Shown here: positions 1-9,970 of the stretch, in pieces
Numbering within the stretch: the first letter of the stretch is position 1
Layout of the letters: each line of letters opens with the position of its first letter
NCBI GenBank assembly: GCA_037127255.1
Contig: JBANSL010000005.1
Location: forward strand, 60,481,909 to 60,545,908
Origin: Persicaria tinctoria
Taxonomy: Eukaryota; Streptophyta; Magnoliopsida; Caryophyllales; Polygonaceae
DNA length: 64,000 nucleotides
Direction: 5' to 3'
Made by a program: the position numbers and the translations under genes
Notes under the pieces: generated by a model
The model's database searches: none
Told to the model about the DNA's origin: nothing
Seen by the model: the letters and a program-made list of their open reading frames with translations, nothing else

Positions 1-166
1 AATTTGATAGCTACCTAAGAACTGCTGACGTGCTTCCTCGTGGATTCGATCCTGACAACCTTCCACTACAACGGGAGGAAGTCTTGTATTATTTGTTGAG
101 ACAGGGAAGTCAGTCTGAACTTGATTTCATATTTATTTCAATACTCGATTTACTCCTGCAACAACA
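1..166 (+). repeat. 3' end of an Athila-like LTR (5' LTR of unit A, cut by window edge)
   Basis: The first 166 bases match the last part of the LTRs that end at 4905, 16907 and 30589 and close with ACAACA, the inverse of the TGTTGT that starts intact copies. A tRNA-Asp primer site follows after three bases (AAT). Most of this LTR lies left of the window. Confidence 0.85.
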
Positions 167-169
167 AAT

Positions 170-187
170 TGGCGCCGTTGCCGGGGA
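170..187 (+). promoter_or_regulatory. Primer binding site for tRNA-Asp
   Basis: TGGCGCCGTTGCCGGGGA is complementary to the 3' end of plant tRNA-Asp. Athila and Calypso-lineage Ty3/gypsy elements typically use this primer. The same site recurs with single changes at 4909, 6405 and 16911, and perfectly at 22318. Confidence 0.9.
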
Positions 188-249
188 AGCTATCATTCGC
201 GCCTTAGGTACTCGGATCTCACTGTTTCTCTGAGTTACTTTTCAGGTGT

Positions 250-1023
250 ATGCGCCGTTCTGGTCAAACACCTGAGTTTGACACCTTAGATGATCCGGAA
301 CATGTCCTACACACCAATTCTAAACTGAAAAGAGCCATGGAGGCCACAAAAACACAGGAGCAGCTGATACAGAGGCTTACAAGGGAACTGGCCGAAAAAG
401 ATGCTGCTATCGCCGCTGAGAGAGCAGCAAAGAAACAAGCACAAGCTAAGCTTGCGTTGCTTAGACGGGAATACCCATTCTATGAACCCGTTGATACCCA
501 GGTATGTCCCTCCACGATCTCAATTCCAACTTTGCTACCTATCTTTGAAAAACCATTTGAAGGATCCCAAAAAGAAGAAGAGCCACCAACGAAGAAGTCG
601 GACGTCGTTGCCCATGATGTTTCAAAGTCGCTTTTTCCTTATGAGGTGAAGGCTATCCCCGATGATTTTGAGCAACCGATGTTCGTATTCAAGTATGGGG
701 TCCTCGCAAAGTGACATGAAGCTCCACAAGGTAAGGTGGAAGCATCTCTTCCAACTCCACCGGTTTGCTGTAGTGGAGACGCGCAAACAAATCAACCAAT
801 GGAACGGAAAAGCTATGATGGAGAGGTATGCAAATTTCCTTTATATATTCCTTTATGCATGCCAGCTGGAGCCCAGGAAGATGGATGGAAGGAGCCATGG
901 AGCATCCACTCAGGGAGGTTCAAGCTTCTTCACATGATGCCACCGGATGACATCCCACGCTTCCCATCACCGGAGGAACCACCAGATCCACCTATACCTC
1001 CGGACAAAGATGAGCCAGGCTGA
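250..1023 (+). pseudogene. Gag N-terminus fused to an unrelated ORF (unit A)
   Basis: One frame runs 258 codons from the ATG at 250 to a TGA at 1021-1023, broken only by a TGA at 712-714. The first ~74 codons match the gag start of B and C: the MRRSGQTPEFD start, then an Ala/Glu-rich coiled-coil segment. After that the sequence shares nothing with gag. It is Pro/Glu-rich, ends PPDDIPRFPSPEEPPDPP, and I do not recognise it. After the stop, homology to B resumes exactly at B's own ORF end (the GTCGGCCTAGCGAC segment). A foreign segment has therefore replaced nearly all of gag-protease while keeping frame and end point. It may be a captured host exon or another retroelement ORF; function unknown. 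Confidence 0.6.
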
Positions 1024-1188
1024 TGCTAATGGAGAAAGTCGGCCTAGCGACTATAAAATCTAGAGCTTGTAAATAGACATTTATTTTAAGACTTTTTTGG
1101 ACATTGTTGTTTTTGTTTAGGGTTTTGGACATTGTTTTAGGATTATGCTATTGTGGGTATTTCTTTTTTAACAAATCTTGCAGGTATG

Positions 1189-1189
1189 A

Positions 1190-1217
<28 letters not shown>
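1189..1217 (+). repeat. A29 homopolymer run
   Basis: 29 consecutive A residues directly before a TCGA array, at a place where B and C have neither. It may mark where foreign or reverse-transcribed sequence joined the element. Confidence 0.9.
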
Positions 1218-1221
<4 letters not shown>

Positions 1222-1231
1222 CAGTCTTGTC

Positions 1232-1410
1232 GACATGGAGGTAAGTCCTCGACATCGACAAAACCACATCGAGCAAGCCTGTGGTCGAGAAGGCCACCCT
1301 GGAGGCAGCCAAGTTACTCGATGTCGAGGAGATGTTGTCGACATCGACAAGTTCTCGAGATCGACTAGAGTTGTCGAGATCGACAAGCACTGCAGCACTT
1401 CTTCACTCGA
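1232..1410 (+). repeat. TCGA-NN-TCGA motif array in the 3' region of unit A
   Basis: Dense copies of TCGA separated by two bases (for example GTCGACATCGAC and CTCGAGATCGAC). B and C carry these motifs in the LTR and gag linker but not here. Confidence 0.85.
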
Positions 1411-1488
1411 TTTCCGACGATCCGCACACCTGTCTTGTGAGTTTCTTTCTTTACCCTTGTTTTTTATACAGTGAGGACACTGTAATGT

Positions 1489-1511
1489 TTAAGTATGGGG
1501 TGGGGGAAGGG
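1489..1511 (+). promoter_or_regulatory. Upstream (internal) polypurine tract of unit A
   Basis: The tract begins TTAAGTATGGGGTG, the same core as the true polypurine tract at 2696, and continues GGGGAAGGG. Equivalent tracts lie at 10254 (B), 20621 (C) and, with variant sequence, 25164 (D). Confidence 0.6.
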
Positions 1512-2200
1512 CTTACTTTGTGCACATTGATCATATTTGACATTACTTATGCATTATTTCTTAGAATTGCTACATGGCTATTTTGGAATGCATTATTGAA
1601 TTATGTGCCTATATGCATGTTTTCCAAAAATTTGAGAAAAATGACCCCCATTGAAAATTTTGAAATAATGTCATGGAAGCTTAAATTGAACTCAACGATG
1701 CAAAATTGGATTCATTAGAGATATAGCATGAAATTGCCTAGTAAAGGGAAGTCACAATGAAGTGCATTATTTTCTTGAAAACCATGAAAGGAGGTAAAAT
1801 TTGAAGTTGATTTTGACATGTTGCATGATAAAATGATGAAGGACTTTATATTTCCATATAATGCTCATTGTTATAATCCTAGCCATACCTATGCTTATGC
1901 ATCACAAAAGCCATAATATGCCTTATTTCGAATATTGCTCCACATGATCTAAATATTGCTCATTCTTTACCTTATCCGGGGATTATGTTGAGAATGATAT
2001 TACATTATGGAGATGTTATATGGTTGTTGTGATTGTTATCATTATTGGAGTTTGGAAGGAAATTGTTTGAAATATATGGAAAATTTAATGAGTGAAAGAA
2101 AATCCAATCACCTCAGGAGATAAAGGTAGATTGACCCTGCTCTCTGAGATAATAGTTTGGAGAGATGGGACACATTCTGAGGAGTCCAAAGCACTAAGTA

Positions 2201-2244
2201 TCCGGGGCCATTCATGACACCCATGTTTGCGACTCGCGAGAAGG
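2201..2244 (+). other. Conserved CATTCATGACACCCATG-type motif (unit A)
   Basis: The segment contains CATTCATGACACCCATG followed by TTTGCGACTCGCGAG. Copies occur at the same relative place in B (10991-11034) and C (28039-28082), and three times in the different family D (25755-26000). A short GCG-N3-CGC stem follows the motif. Confidence 0.7.
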
Positions 2245-2675
2245 CAGTGCTGAGGTTAGAGAGGTAAAAGCATTATTATTGAAAAAAGCAATATTATTGA
2301 GAAAAGCAATATGAAAGGTGATGAATCAAGTGGAAAAGGAATGTGGAATGAAACTCAAAATTTGGGAAGTACTCCATTTCCCCGAATCAAAAAGCACCAC
2401 ATTGCCAGAAATTGCCCACCTTTTAGCCTTTTACCAATCTACTCCTTCATGAGCTTAAATTAAAGTCTTCTTGATTATCAATGCTTTGTCACGAATAAAT
2501 TGTTTATGCAATACCCTCCTTTTGTGAGTAGATGTTGCTTTTACATATTTGCACATGCATGGATTTGTGACACTAGTACCTTTTCGAGGATGGTAATTGA
2601 TTGCAGGGTTATATAAGAATGAATCTAAGATGTTGAGAGTATTGATTTCTTCCCCTGAATGACAAAATAAAAGTA

Positions 2676-2711
2676 TTGCTTGAGGACAAGCAAGCTTAAG
2701 TATGGGGTGTT
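2676..2711 (+). promoter_or_regulatory. Hairpin plus polypurine tract before the 3' LTR of unit A
   Basis: TTGCTTG-AGGA-CAAGCAA forms a perfect 7-bp stem (2676-2693) and is followed by TTAAGTATGGGGTG, then the LTR start TGTTGT at 2712. The polypurine tract primes plus-strand DNA synthesis. Confidence 0.75.
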
Positions 2712-4905
2712 TGTTGTGAGCGGAATCAGCCAAGTTTTACAGTAACTTTTATATCGATTTCTGTATACATTGCATGCATTTGGGTTAAGATAGTACAGAA
2801 TCTGTGTAGTTTATGTTTATTTGCCAAAATTATAGAATCTACACCAGTTTCTGTTTAAATCGCAGAAATCGAGGCATTTACAGCAATTCTACAGAAGGTC
2901 GGAAATGCTCGGAAAACCACTACAGAAGTCCAAGGTCAAACCAGCGGAACAAGTCTGAGAGCCAAGGCTACTCGATCTCGAGTAGGCCTGGTCGACATAG
3001 ACGAGCCATGGCCGAGCAGCCTTGGTCAAGCACACCCTGATCGAGCAAAGCCAGACACCTAGACTCCGGACCCTACTCGACCTAGACAAGCACTAGTCTA
3101 GGTCGACGAAGCCCAGACGCCCACGACCGGAGTCAACAAGGAGAAGCTGTCCGAGGACGAAGCCGAAGACGACCAGGAGACTCGCTGCAGCGGAAAGGAC
3201 CAGTCGCTGCCGCGGATCAAGCCACTCGGTGCCAGCGGAAGAGCCAGCTCGCGGAAGCGGAAGTAACACCCAACTCGACCTCGAGGAGCCCTTGTCGAGG
3301 TCGACGAGAGTCTGACTCCTTGTCCGAGCCAGTCGACTAGACTTACCCGAGCAGAGCCAGTCGACAAGACCAACCTTACTCGAGATCGACTAGGCGTGGT
3401 CGAGGTCGACAAGCACCCAGGAGCCCAGGTCCGAGCACATCGAGCACCAGCGAGCCGAGACGACTAATCCTACTCGAGGTCGACAAAACCTTGTCGAGGT
3501 CAAGTAGAGCCGCTTCCAGAATCTTCTCGACTTGGCTTGTCCGAGTAGGATTGAAGTTCCTTGATGCCGAAGGCGGAAAATTCTATCCAAATCCATCGAA
3601 GATCTATCCGATCTATCAAGTCTATCCATCAAAGAGCAAGATCTATCAACATGAAGACATACTACCCTATTTAGAATTATCTTTTTCCTAGTTGATTTAA
3701 TTCCATTATGTCATTTATTTATCTTTTAGCAATTTAGATATAATTTTAGATAGAGATAGATATCTTCTTTTCTAGAATAACTAGGGAATGAAGGCTATAA
3801 ATAAGGCCGAGGGGGCTCAGTTTCATTAATTCCATCACAATTCAATTTCAGAGAGAAGTAAGTAGGAGAAGTAGAGAGAGAGAGAGAGTGAGCAGTCGGT
3901 TGGAGTTGTGAAGCGAGAGCGGAGTTGGCTTCAAGCGGTTGTAAACTTTGGTTTATTTTAATGCAAGCTTCTTTCATCAATTCAATGTCTGCGATTGCGA
4001 TGAGGTGTGAGTAGTCCACCCACTTCTGGGGCTGGGGTGAGCCCGACGGTGGCCATGTGAGGGGATGCGATAAAGGTCAGATCTTTTTGTGCGATTCATC
4101 TTCTTTCCCTATGAGCATGATTCTTTTGCGAGAGTTGAAGATGATCCTTGTTTGTGTTATTGAAGCGAAAGTGATCTTAATGCAACTTGGATTAATTATG
4201 TGAAAAAGGGTTAGTAACAATTAGGGTTTATGCGAGAGCCTCTATATGCCTAGTTGTTAATGACGAAAGTTATTTGATGGAAAGCATGATCTTTTATGCC
4301 TTTATGTGTTGTTTTGCATGGTTGTCGTTGTGGTGTTGAAACCCAAACCTTGGAGGTCTTTTTATATATTGAGTTTATTTTCCGTCAAAAAGCTGAGTTT
4401 GGGTTTTGAGCAATTGCAATTTACAGTCCTTCAAATTTTTGTTCTTGTCGACATAGAGTAGAACTTGGTCGAGATAGAGTACGGTTCTTGTCGATCTCGA
4501 GGAGAGGGTAGTCGAGATCGAGTTGATTTGCCTTTGTCGAGTTGCTTCGTTTTTTATTCTGAGCCACTGTTGTCGACCACCCTTGTCTATCTCGAGTACT
4601 GTTTGTCGAGATCGACGAGAGCCTTTGCTTTTGCTTTGCTTTGTTATTTGCTTTTGTTTTATTTGCCCTTGCCGGGATTATTTGTTTCTGTTTTATTTCT
4701 ACTTCTGCTGGTGTTTCTGTGCTGTTCTGCTGTTGTGAGAATCTGATAGCTACCTAAGAACTGCTGATGTGCTTCCTCGTGGATTCGATCCTGACAACCT
4801 TCTACTACAACGGGAGGAAGTCTTGTATTATTTGTTGAGACAGGGAAGTCAGTCTGAACTTGATTTCATATTTATTTCAATACTCGATTTACTCCTGCAA
4901 CAACA
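2712..4905 (+). repeat. Full-length Athila-like LTR (2194 bp)
   Basis: The LTR begins TGTTGT and ends ACAACA. It has a TATA box at 3796-3804 and two clusters of TCGA-NN-TCGA motifs, about 2969-3545 (before the TATA box) and 4444-4625 (after it). The left edge follows a polypurine tract; the right edge precedes a tRNA-Asp primer site. Confidence 0.85.
3796..3804 (+). promoter_or_regulatory. LTR promoter TATA box
   Basis: TATAAATAA in a block conserved in all LTRs of this family; equivalents at 5338-5346, 12589-12597, 15904-15912 and 29587-29595. Transcription would start about 30 bases downstream, so the downstream TCGA cluster would lie in the RNA leader. Confidence 0.7.
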
Positions 4906-4995
4906 AATTGGCGCCGTTGCCAGGGAAGCTATCATTCGCGCCTTAGGTAGTCGGATCTCACTGTTTCTCTGAGTTACTTTTCAGGTGTATGCGCC
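4906..4995 (+). mobile_element. Internal-region stub: primer site and gag start only
   Basis: A tRNA-Asp primer site with one mismatch (4909-4926) and the leader run to the gag ATG at 4989, as in unit A. The sequence then breaks off into the middle of an LTR. The joint shares GCC (4993-4995) with both parents, so this is a deletion with 3-bp microhomology. Confidence 0.8.
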
Positions 4996-6401
4996 CAGTC
5001 AACGAGCCATCCTTGTCGAGGTCGACGAGTCGTGGTCGATCTCGAGTAGAGCCGCGTTCCAGAAGCTTCTCGACTTGGCTTGTCCGACTAGAATTGGCTT
5101 TCCTTGGGCGCGAAGGCAGAAGATTCTATACAAATCCATCGAAGATCTATCCGATTCCATCAAGTTCTATCATCAAGGAGACAAGATCTATCAAGACATG
5201 AAGACTTACCTATTTAGTTTTATCTTTTCCTTTGAGATTTATTTCCATTAGGTAATTTATTTATCCTTTCAAGTTTTAGATATAATTTTAGATAGAGATA
5301 GATATCTTCTTTCCTAGAATAGCTAGGGAATGAAGCCTATAAATAAAGCCCATGGGGCTCAGTTTTATTCATTCCAATTCAATTTCAGAGACAATTAGTT
5401 AGTTACATAAAGAGAGGTTGTAAGTTGGAGTTTATTTTATGCAAGTTAGTTCTTTTCATCAATCAATGTCTGCTATTGCGATGAGGCGTGAGTAGTCCAC
5501 CCACTTCTGGGGCTGGGGTGAGCCCGACGGTGGCCATGTGAGGCGATGCGATAAAGGTCAGATCTTTTTGTGAGATTCATCTTCTATCCCTATGAGCATG
5601 ATTCTTTTGCGAGAGTTGAAGGTGATCCTTGTTTGTGTTATTGAAGCGAAAGTGATCTTAATGCAACTTGGATTAATTATGTGAAAAAGGGTTAGTAACA
5701 ATTAGGGTTTATGCGAAAGCCTCTACATGCCTATTTGTTAATGACGAAAGTTATTTGATGGAAAGCATGATCTTTTATGCCTTTATGTGTTACTTTGCAT
5801 GGTTATCATTGTGGTGTTGAAACCCTGGCCTTTGAGGTCTTTTAATATATTGAAGTTTATTTCTGTCAAAATTCTGAATTCTGTCGAAAATCTGCAAAGT
5901 TGTGTTTTTTCTGTTTCTTGTCGACATAGAGGAGCCTTGGTCGAGATCGAGGAGCATCTTGTCGATCTCGAGTTGGGTTTGTCTTAGTCAAGTTGGTGGT
6001 TTGCTTCTGTTGTCGACTGTGAAGTTTCTATCTTTTCCTGTTAGTCGATCTCGAGTAGGCTTGGTCGAGATCGAGTACGTCCTGCTGCTTTGTTTTATTT
6101 CTTGCTTCGCTTTGTTCTTTATTTTCTGTTTTACTTTACTTTCCGTCTTTAGTTCTTTGCTTTTTTTTTAGTTGCCCTTGCCGGGTTTATTTGTTTCTTT
6201 CTGTGTTTCTGTCTTTCTGCTGCTTCTGTGAGAATTTACAGCTATCTAAGAACTGCTGACATGCTTCCTCGTGGATTCGATCCTGACTTTTCTCTTACTA
6301 CAACGGGATGAAGTCTTGTATTATTTGCTGAGACAGGGAAGTCAGTCTGATCTTTACTTCATATTTATTTCATACATGACCATCCTCCTGCCTAGTCAAC
6401 A
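4993..6401 (+). repeat. 5'-truncated Athila-like LTR (5' LTR of unit B)
   Basis: Matches the LTR at 11480-13663 from its position 12244 to the end; the first ~765 bp are missing. The TATA box (5338-5346) and the downstream TCGA cluster (5918-6080) remain. Like the 3' LTR of B it ends with a CTAGTCAACA variant, unlike the CTGCAACAACA end of the A and C LTRs, which pairs it with B. Confidence 0.85.
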
Positions 6402-6404
6402 AAT

Positions 6405-6422
6405 TAGCGCCGTTGCCGGGGA
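6405..6422 (+). promoter_or_regulatory. tRNA-Asp primer binding site of unit B (one mismatch)
   Basis: TAGCGCCGTTGCCGGGGA differs at its second base from the tRNA-Asp complement. It lies three bases after the LTR end. Confidence 0.85.
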
Positions 6423-6484
6423 AGCAATCAATCGCGCCTTAGGTAGTCAGTTCTCACTGTTTCTTTGAGTTAGTTTGCAGGTGT

Positions 6485-9400
6485 ATGCGTCGTTCTTGTC
6501 AAACACCTGAGTTTGACGCCTTAGACGAACCGGAACGCCTTTTTCACATCAGAACTAAACTACAAAGAGCCATGGCAGCTGCGGAGACACAGGAACAGCT
6601 GATCGCTAGGCTTACCAGGGAATTAGCCGCTAAGGATGCTGCTATCGCCGCTGAGAGAGCAGCAAGGGAACAAGTAGTTGAACGCGCAAGGCAAGCGGAA
6701 ACTGAGCTTGCCCAATATCCAACCACTGCTGAGGATTATATGCATCCGACTCTCATCGTGCCTGAATCGGCGATTCTTATCCCTGAAAACTCTTTTGAAA
6801 TTCGCACTCAGTTTCTTATAGAGCTTAAAAATAATGCCTTTTATGGTAGATTTAATGAGTGTCCTCTTGAACATATTACTAATTTTCATGATATGTACCG
6901 TACTCTTGCAGAAGGTACAACTCTGGAATATGTCAAGATGAAATCTTTTCACTGGTCTCTCGCTGGGCCTGCACTGAAATGGCTGGAATGGTTGAAAGCA
7001 AAATCACTTACAACCTGGGCTCAAGTAGAGCAAGAGTTTCTGAACAAATTCTTCCCACCTGCCAAAACAGCACATCTCTGCCAGAAAATCACCGCCTTCA
7101 AACAGCAGAAAGGGGAACCACTGGCAAAGGCATGGGAGCGTTACAAGGAACTTCTGCGATCTTGCCCTACTCATGGACAGCCACCCTACATCATCCAGGA
7201 GATCTTCTTCAACTCTCTGGATCAATTCACTAAGGACAGAATCAACAATTATACTCCCTACGAGTATCTGACGATGCCGCCAAGTGACGCATGGGGTGTG
7301 CTAGAGAAGCTCACCAACTACGACAACAAGTATGGGTCTACTGTAACCTATGAAGAGAACCCATACGCCAGGCCAGCACCATCCATGCCCCTATATGAGC
7401 CATCTAAAGAGATTGATCCTGATGTTAGGGAGCAATACTACAGAGACCAGAATAAGAAGCTCCTCAAGCAAGTCAAATATCTCTCTGTCAACCAGCCTTG
7501 CATAGAATGCGGATCGCAAAGGCACACCACTCCTGAGTGCCCACACACAGAGCAAGTCAGGATGGCAGAGCATCATGAGGATGTAGCTTACGCAGGGGGT
7601 CCCAGTCGCTACATGGGGGATCAAAGGTTTCAGCAACCACAATGGAACCAAGGTGTCCCTAGGAACCCCCCGCCCTACAGAGCTCCAGGACATCCAGAAA
7701 GGGATCAAAAGAAGGATGATATACAGACGGTCCTGGAGGAAATACGGAGGAACCATTCAGAAATTAGGCAATCTTTCAACTCCGTCTATACTCAGATGCA
7801 AGGTGTCAACTCTAGGCTTGGGGAAATTGATATCTGGAGGAAATCAGTTGATACACAGATTGGTCAGCTGGCAGCCGGAATCCCCAGACAGTCAGGGACA
7901 CATCCAGGATCTTCAGAACCAAATCCTAACGGAATGACTGGACACGTCGCTGTTGTAAAACTCAGAAGCGGTCATCAACTGCAAGAGCCAGAGGTCGAGA
8001 ACCAGCAGAACGACGAGGAACAGCAAGTCGATCTCGACAAAGCCGTGGTCGATCTCGACAAAGGACTAGTCGACCTCGACAAAGGACTCGTCGACCTCGA
8101 GGAGAGCCTGCCAAAATCTTCGTCTGCACCACACAGCCACTCGACTGGGCCCAATCTGGTCGATGTCGACAAAGGCCTTGTCGATGTCGAGGAGCCCCTG
8201 TTCGACGTAGAGAAGCCTGCAGCAATTCCGACATCTGTTCTGGCTCCGACGCAGAAAAAGAAGCTGTCTTTCCCCACAAAATCTCTAAAGGACCCGGCGG
8301 AGAAAAAGTTTCAGCGCTTCATCAAGATGCTTCAGAAGCTCAACGTCACCATCCCCTTCACAGAAGCTCTCAATGAAATGCCATCTTATGTCAAGTTCCT
8401 GAAGGAGATCCTTAGCAAAAAGCGATCGATGGCAGAAATCACAGAGGAGTGCAGCCATCTGGACATATTGGAGAAGAGGCCGGATCCAGGTAAGTTTGCT
8501 ATAACTATTGGATTTGGTCCATACAAAATTAATGCCCTATGTGATCTTGGAGCTAGTGTAAGTATTATGCCTTTAACGATTTGGTCCAAGATTAAGATAG
8601 GTGCCTTGGAGCCTATGGATGCTAGACTATACATGGCCAACAACACGGTGGTCATTCCAACAGGCATGGTGGAAAATGTCCCAGTACAAGTAGGTAAATT
8701 CTTCGTCCCTGCTGATTTCTTAATAGTTGATATGCAAGAAGATCCTGCTTGTCCAATTATTTTAGGAAGACCATTCTTGGCGACGGTGGATGCCAACATA
8801 AGCGTAAGAAAAGGAGTGCTCACCTTCAACATCAGCGATGAGGTCATTGAGTATTCCTTTAACAAAACTGAAAGGCATACTGGTCCAATGGAAGAGGTCA
8901 AATCTATCTCAGCTGGCTACAGCACCTGCGGGGAACCCAAAGTCAGAAATATGACCCCTGAAGACATAGAAAAGAGGGATATGGAGGCCCAGGTGGAGGA
9001 GATCATGGCAATCCTTAAGGAGAACACAGAGAATCCAATCGACACAGACCAAAGTAAGTCGTTATGGATTGATTATTTTTCGGATGCCTTGACAGGGACT
9101 AAGTGTGGGGTCAAGATCGACCAGGGCTCCTCGACATCGAGTAGAACCCTAGTCGATCTCGACCAGACCAAGGAGACTCCACCAGAGCCGGCTTCGTCGA
9201 GCAGCAAACCAGAGGAGCCGCCCTACTCGATCTCGAGTAGGCTCGTCGAGATCGACCACCAGAACCCTAAGTCGACTCGGCTTTCCTCGACGTTAGCGAC
9301 TCCAGGACCAGAACCAGCCTCGTCGATCTCGACTAGTCTTGTCGAGATCGACCACCACCCGGCGCCACCAGACCCGCCTTCCTCGACGAGCAAGCCACTA

Positions 9401-9970
9401 GGAGGAGAAAGCTACTCGATCTCGAGTAGCCTTGTCGAGATCGACAAGACCACGTCTCCCTCGACGGCCCCTTCCTCGACGCTGCAGACACCAGGACCAG
9501 AGCCCTTGTCGAGGTCGACCAGGCTCATCGAGATCGACCAGACCCTGTCTTCGTCGACTTCTGAATCTTCGAGCAGACCACCACCAGGACCAGCAGACTT
9601 GTCGAGATCGACTAACCCTATTCGAGATCGACCAAACACCGTTGTCCCCGATTCCGTTTCTACAAAGGTGAGTCAAGGTATGGATCTTTTTTCTCCTATT
9701 TCCATTAAAGATTTATCTATACATTGGAGAGGTCTGCCTTGGTATGTGCGATTGTGCAGGATATCCAATGATGAGCCTAAGGAGTATGAAGTTGGAGATA
9801 AGCTCTATGTCTCTAAATCAAAGGATCATTGGTTTCCCAACAAATTCAACAAGAAGCGGATGGGACCGTTCGTGGTGAACAAGATCCATTCTGGAGGATT
9901 ACAGCTGATGGACAAGAATGGAGTCTTATTTGAGGCCCAAGCTACATGGGCCCTGCAGATGCCACCTTGA
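6485..9970 (+). CDS. gag-pro: Intact Gag-protease polyprotein with a fused integrase-tail-like end (unit B)
   Basis: 1161 codons without a stop. The start at 6485 follows the conserved leader GCAGGTGT and matches A and C. Order: Ala/Glu-rich coiled coil (about residues 20-75); retrotransposon Gag domain (about 110-270); CCHC zinc knuckle C339-x2-C342-x4-H347-x4-C352; a linker packed with VDLDK and VEEP-type repeats encoded by TCGA motifs (about 510-590); an aspartic protease with DLGAS at D687; a second acidic/Ser-rich repeat region (about 875-1055); and a C-terminal ~85 residues reading GDKLYVSKSKDHWFP and GPFVVNKIHSGG, which resemble the GPF/Y tail of Athila-type integrases. Everything between protease and that tail in an autonomous element is gone. 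Gag would form the particle and protease process it; polymerase and integrase must come from relatives. Assignment to Gag-protease is firm; the integrase-tail reading is inference. Confidence 0.85.
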   Translation: MRRSCQTPEFDALDEPERLFHIRTKLQRAMAAAETQEQLIARLTRELAAKDAAIAAERAAREQVVERARQAETELAQYPTTAEDYMHPTLIVPESAILIPENSFEIRTQFLIELKNNAFYGRFNECPLEHITNFHDMYRTLAEGTTLEYVKMKSFHWSLAGPALKWLEWLKAKSLTTWAQVEQEFLNKFFPPAKTAHLCQKITAFKQQKGEPLAKAWERYKELLRSCPTHGQPPYIIQEIFFNSLDQFTKDRINNYTPYEYLTMPPSDAWGVLEKLTNYDNKYGSTVTYEENPYARPAPSMPLYEPSKEIDPDVREQYYRDQNKKLLKQVKYLSVNQPCIECGSQRHTTPECPHTEQVRMAEHHEDVAYAGGPSRYMGDQRFQQPQWNQGVPRNPPPYRAPGHPERDQKKDDIQTVLEEIRRNHSEIRQSFNSVYTQMQGVNSRLGEIDIWRKSVDTQIGQLAAGIPRQSGTHPGSSEPNPNGMTGHVAVVKLRSGHQLQEPEVENQQNDEEQQVDLDKAVVDLDKGLVDLDKGLVDLEESLPKSSSAPHSHSTGPNLVDVDKGLVDVEEPLFDVEKPAAIPTSVLAPTQKKKLSFPTKSLKDPAEKKFQRFIKMLQKLNVTIPFTEALNEMPSYVKFLKEILSKKRSMAEITEECSHLDILEKRPDPGKFAITIGFGPYKINALCDLGASVSIMPLTIWSKIKIGALEPMDARLYMANNTVVIPTGMVENVPVQVGKFFVPADFLIVDMQEDPACPIILGRPFLATVDANISVRKGVLTFNISDEVIEYSFNKTERHTGPMEEVKSISAGYSTCGEPKVRNMTPEDIEKRDMEAQVEEIMAILKENTENPIDTDQSKSLWIDYFSDALTGTKCGVKIDQGSSTSSRTLVDLDQTKETPPEPASSSSKPEEPPYSISSRLVEIDHQNPKSTRLSSTLATPGPEPASSISTSLVEIDHHPAPPDPPSSTSKPLGGESYSISSSLVEIDKTTSPSTAPSSTLQTPGPEPLSRSTRLIEIDQTLSSSTSESSSRPPPGPADLSRSTNPIRDRPNTVVPDSVSTKVSQGMDLFSPISIKDLSIHWRGLPWYVRLCRISNDEPKEYEVGDKLYVSKSKDHWFPNKFNKKRMGPFVVNKIHSGGLQLMDKNGVLFEAQATWALQMPP
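8025..8215 (+). repeat. TCGA-NN-TCGA array in the gag-protease linker (unit B)
   Basis: About seven copies of GTCGA-NN-TCGA in a roughly 24-bp beat, read as Val-Asp-Leu-Asp-Lys and relatives. C has the same array at about 18510-18680. Confidence 0.9.
9115..9635 (+). repeat. TCGA-NN-TCGA array downstream of the protease (unit B)
   Basis: More than a dozen TCGA-NN-TCGA motifs in both orientations, read in frame as SISSRLVEID and LSRSTR-like peptides. C keeps it at about 19580-19990. Confidence 0.9.

Larger units (their letters stand above)
1024..2711 (+). other. 3' non-coding region of unit A
   Basis: No ORF of note. It resembles the 3' regions of B (9971-11479) and C (20339-21018 plus 27722-28519). 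It contains a 29-bp A run, a TCGA array absent from B and C at this place, an upstream polypurine tract, a conserved CATTCATGACACCCATG motif, and the terminal hairpin plus polypurine tract. Confidence 0.75.
1..4905 (+). mobile_element. Unit A: non-autonomous Athila-like Ty3/gypsy element
   Basis: The order is LTR end, primer site, a short ORF sharing only its start with gag of B and C, about 1.7 kb of 3' non-coding sequence, polypurine tract, then a full LTR (2712-4905). There is no zinc knuckle, protease, reverse transcriptase or integrase, so the unit depends on trans-acting proteins. Its right LTR is directly followed by another primer site and gag start, so it is shared with the next unit. 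That is the expected product of unequal crossing over between LTRs, not of a simple insertion. Confidence 0.75.

Noticed and set aside
1189..1217. A29 run as the tail of a processed pseudogene or LINE
   Set aside because: No coding sequence, retrogene or target duplication precedes it, and both sides belong to the 3' region of unit A. Origin is left open.
7962..8279. Long minus-strand ORFs opposite the gag linker of B and C
   Set aside because: They are shadows of the palindromic TCGA array, which stays open on both strands; their peptides are Arg/Ser repeats without a domain.
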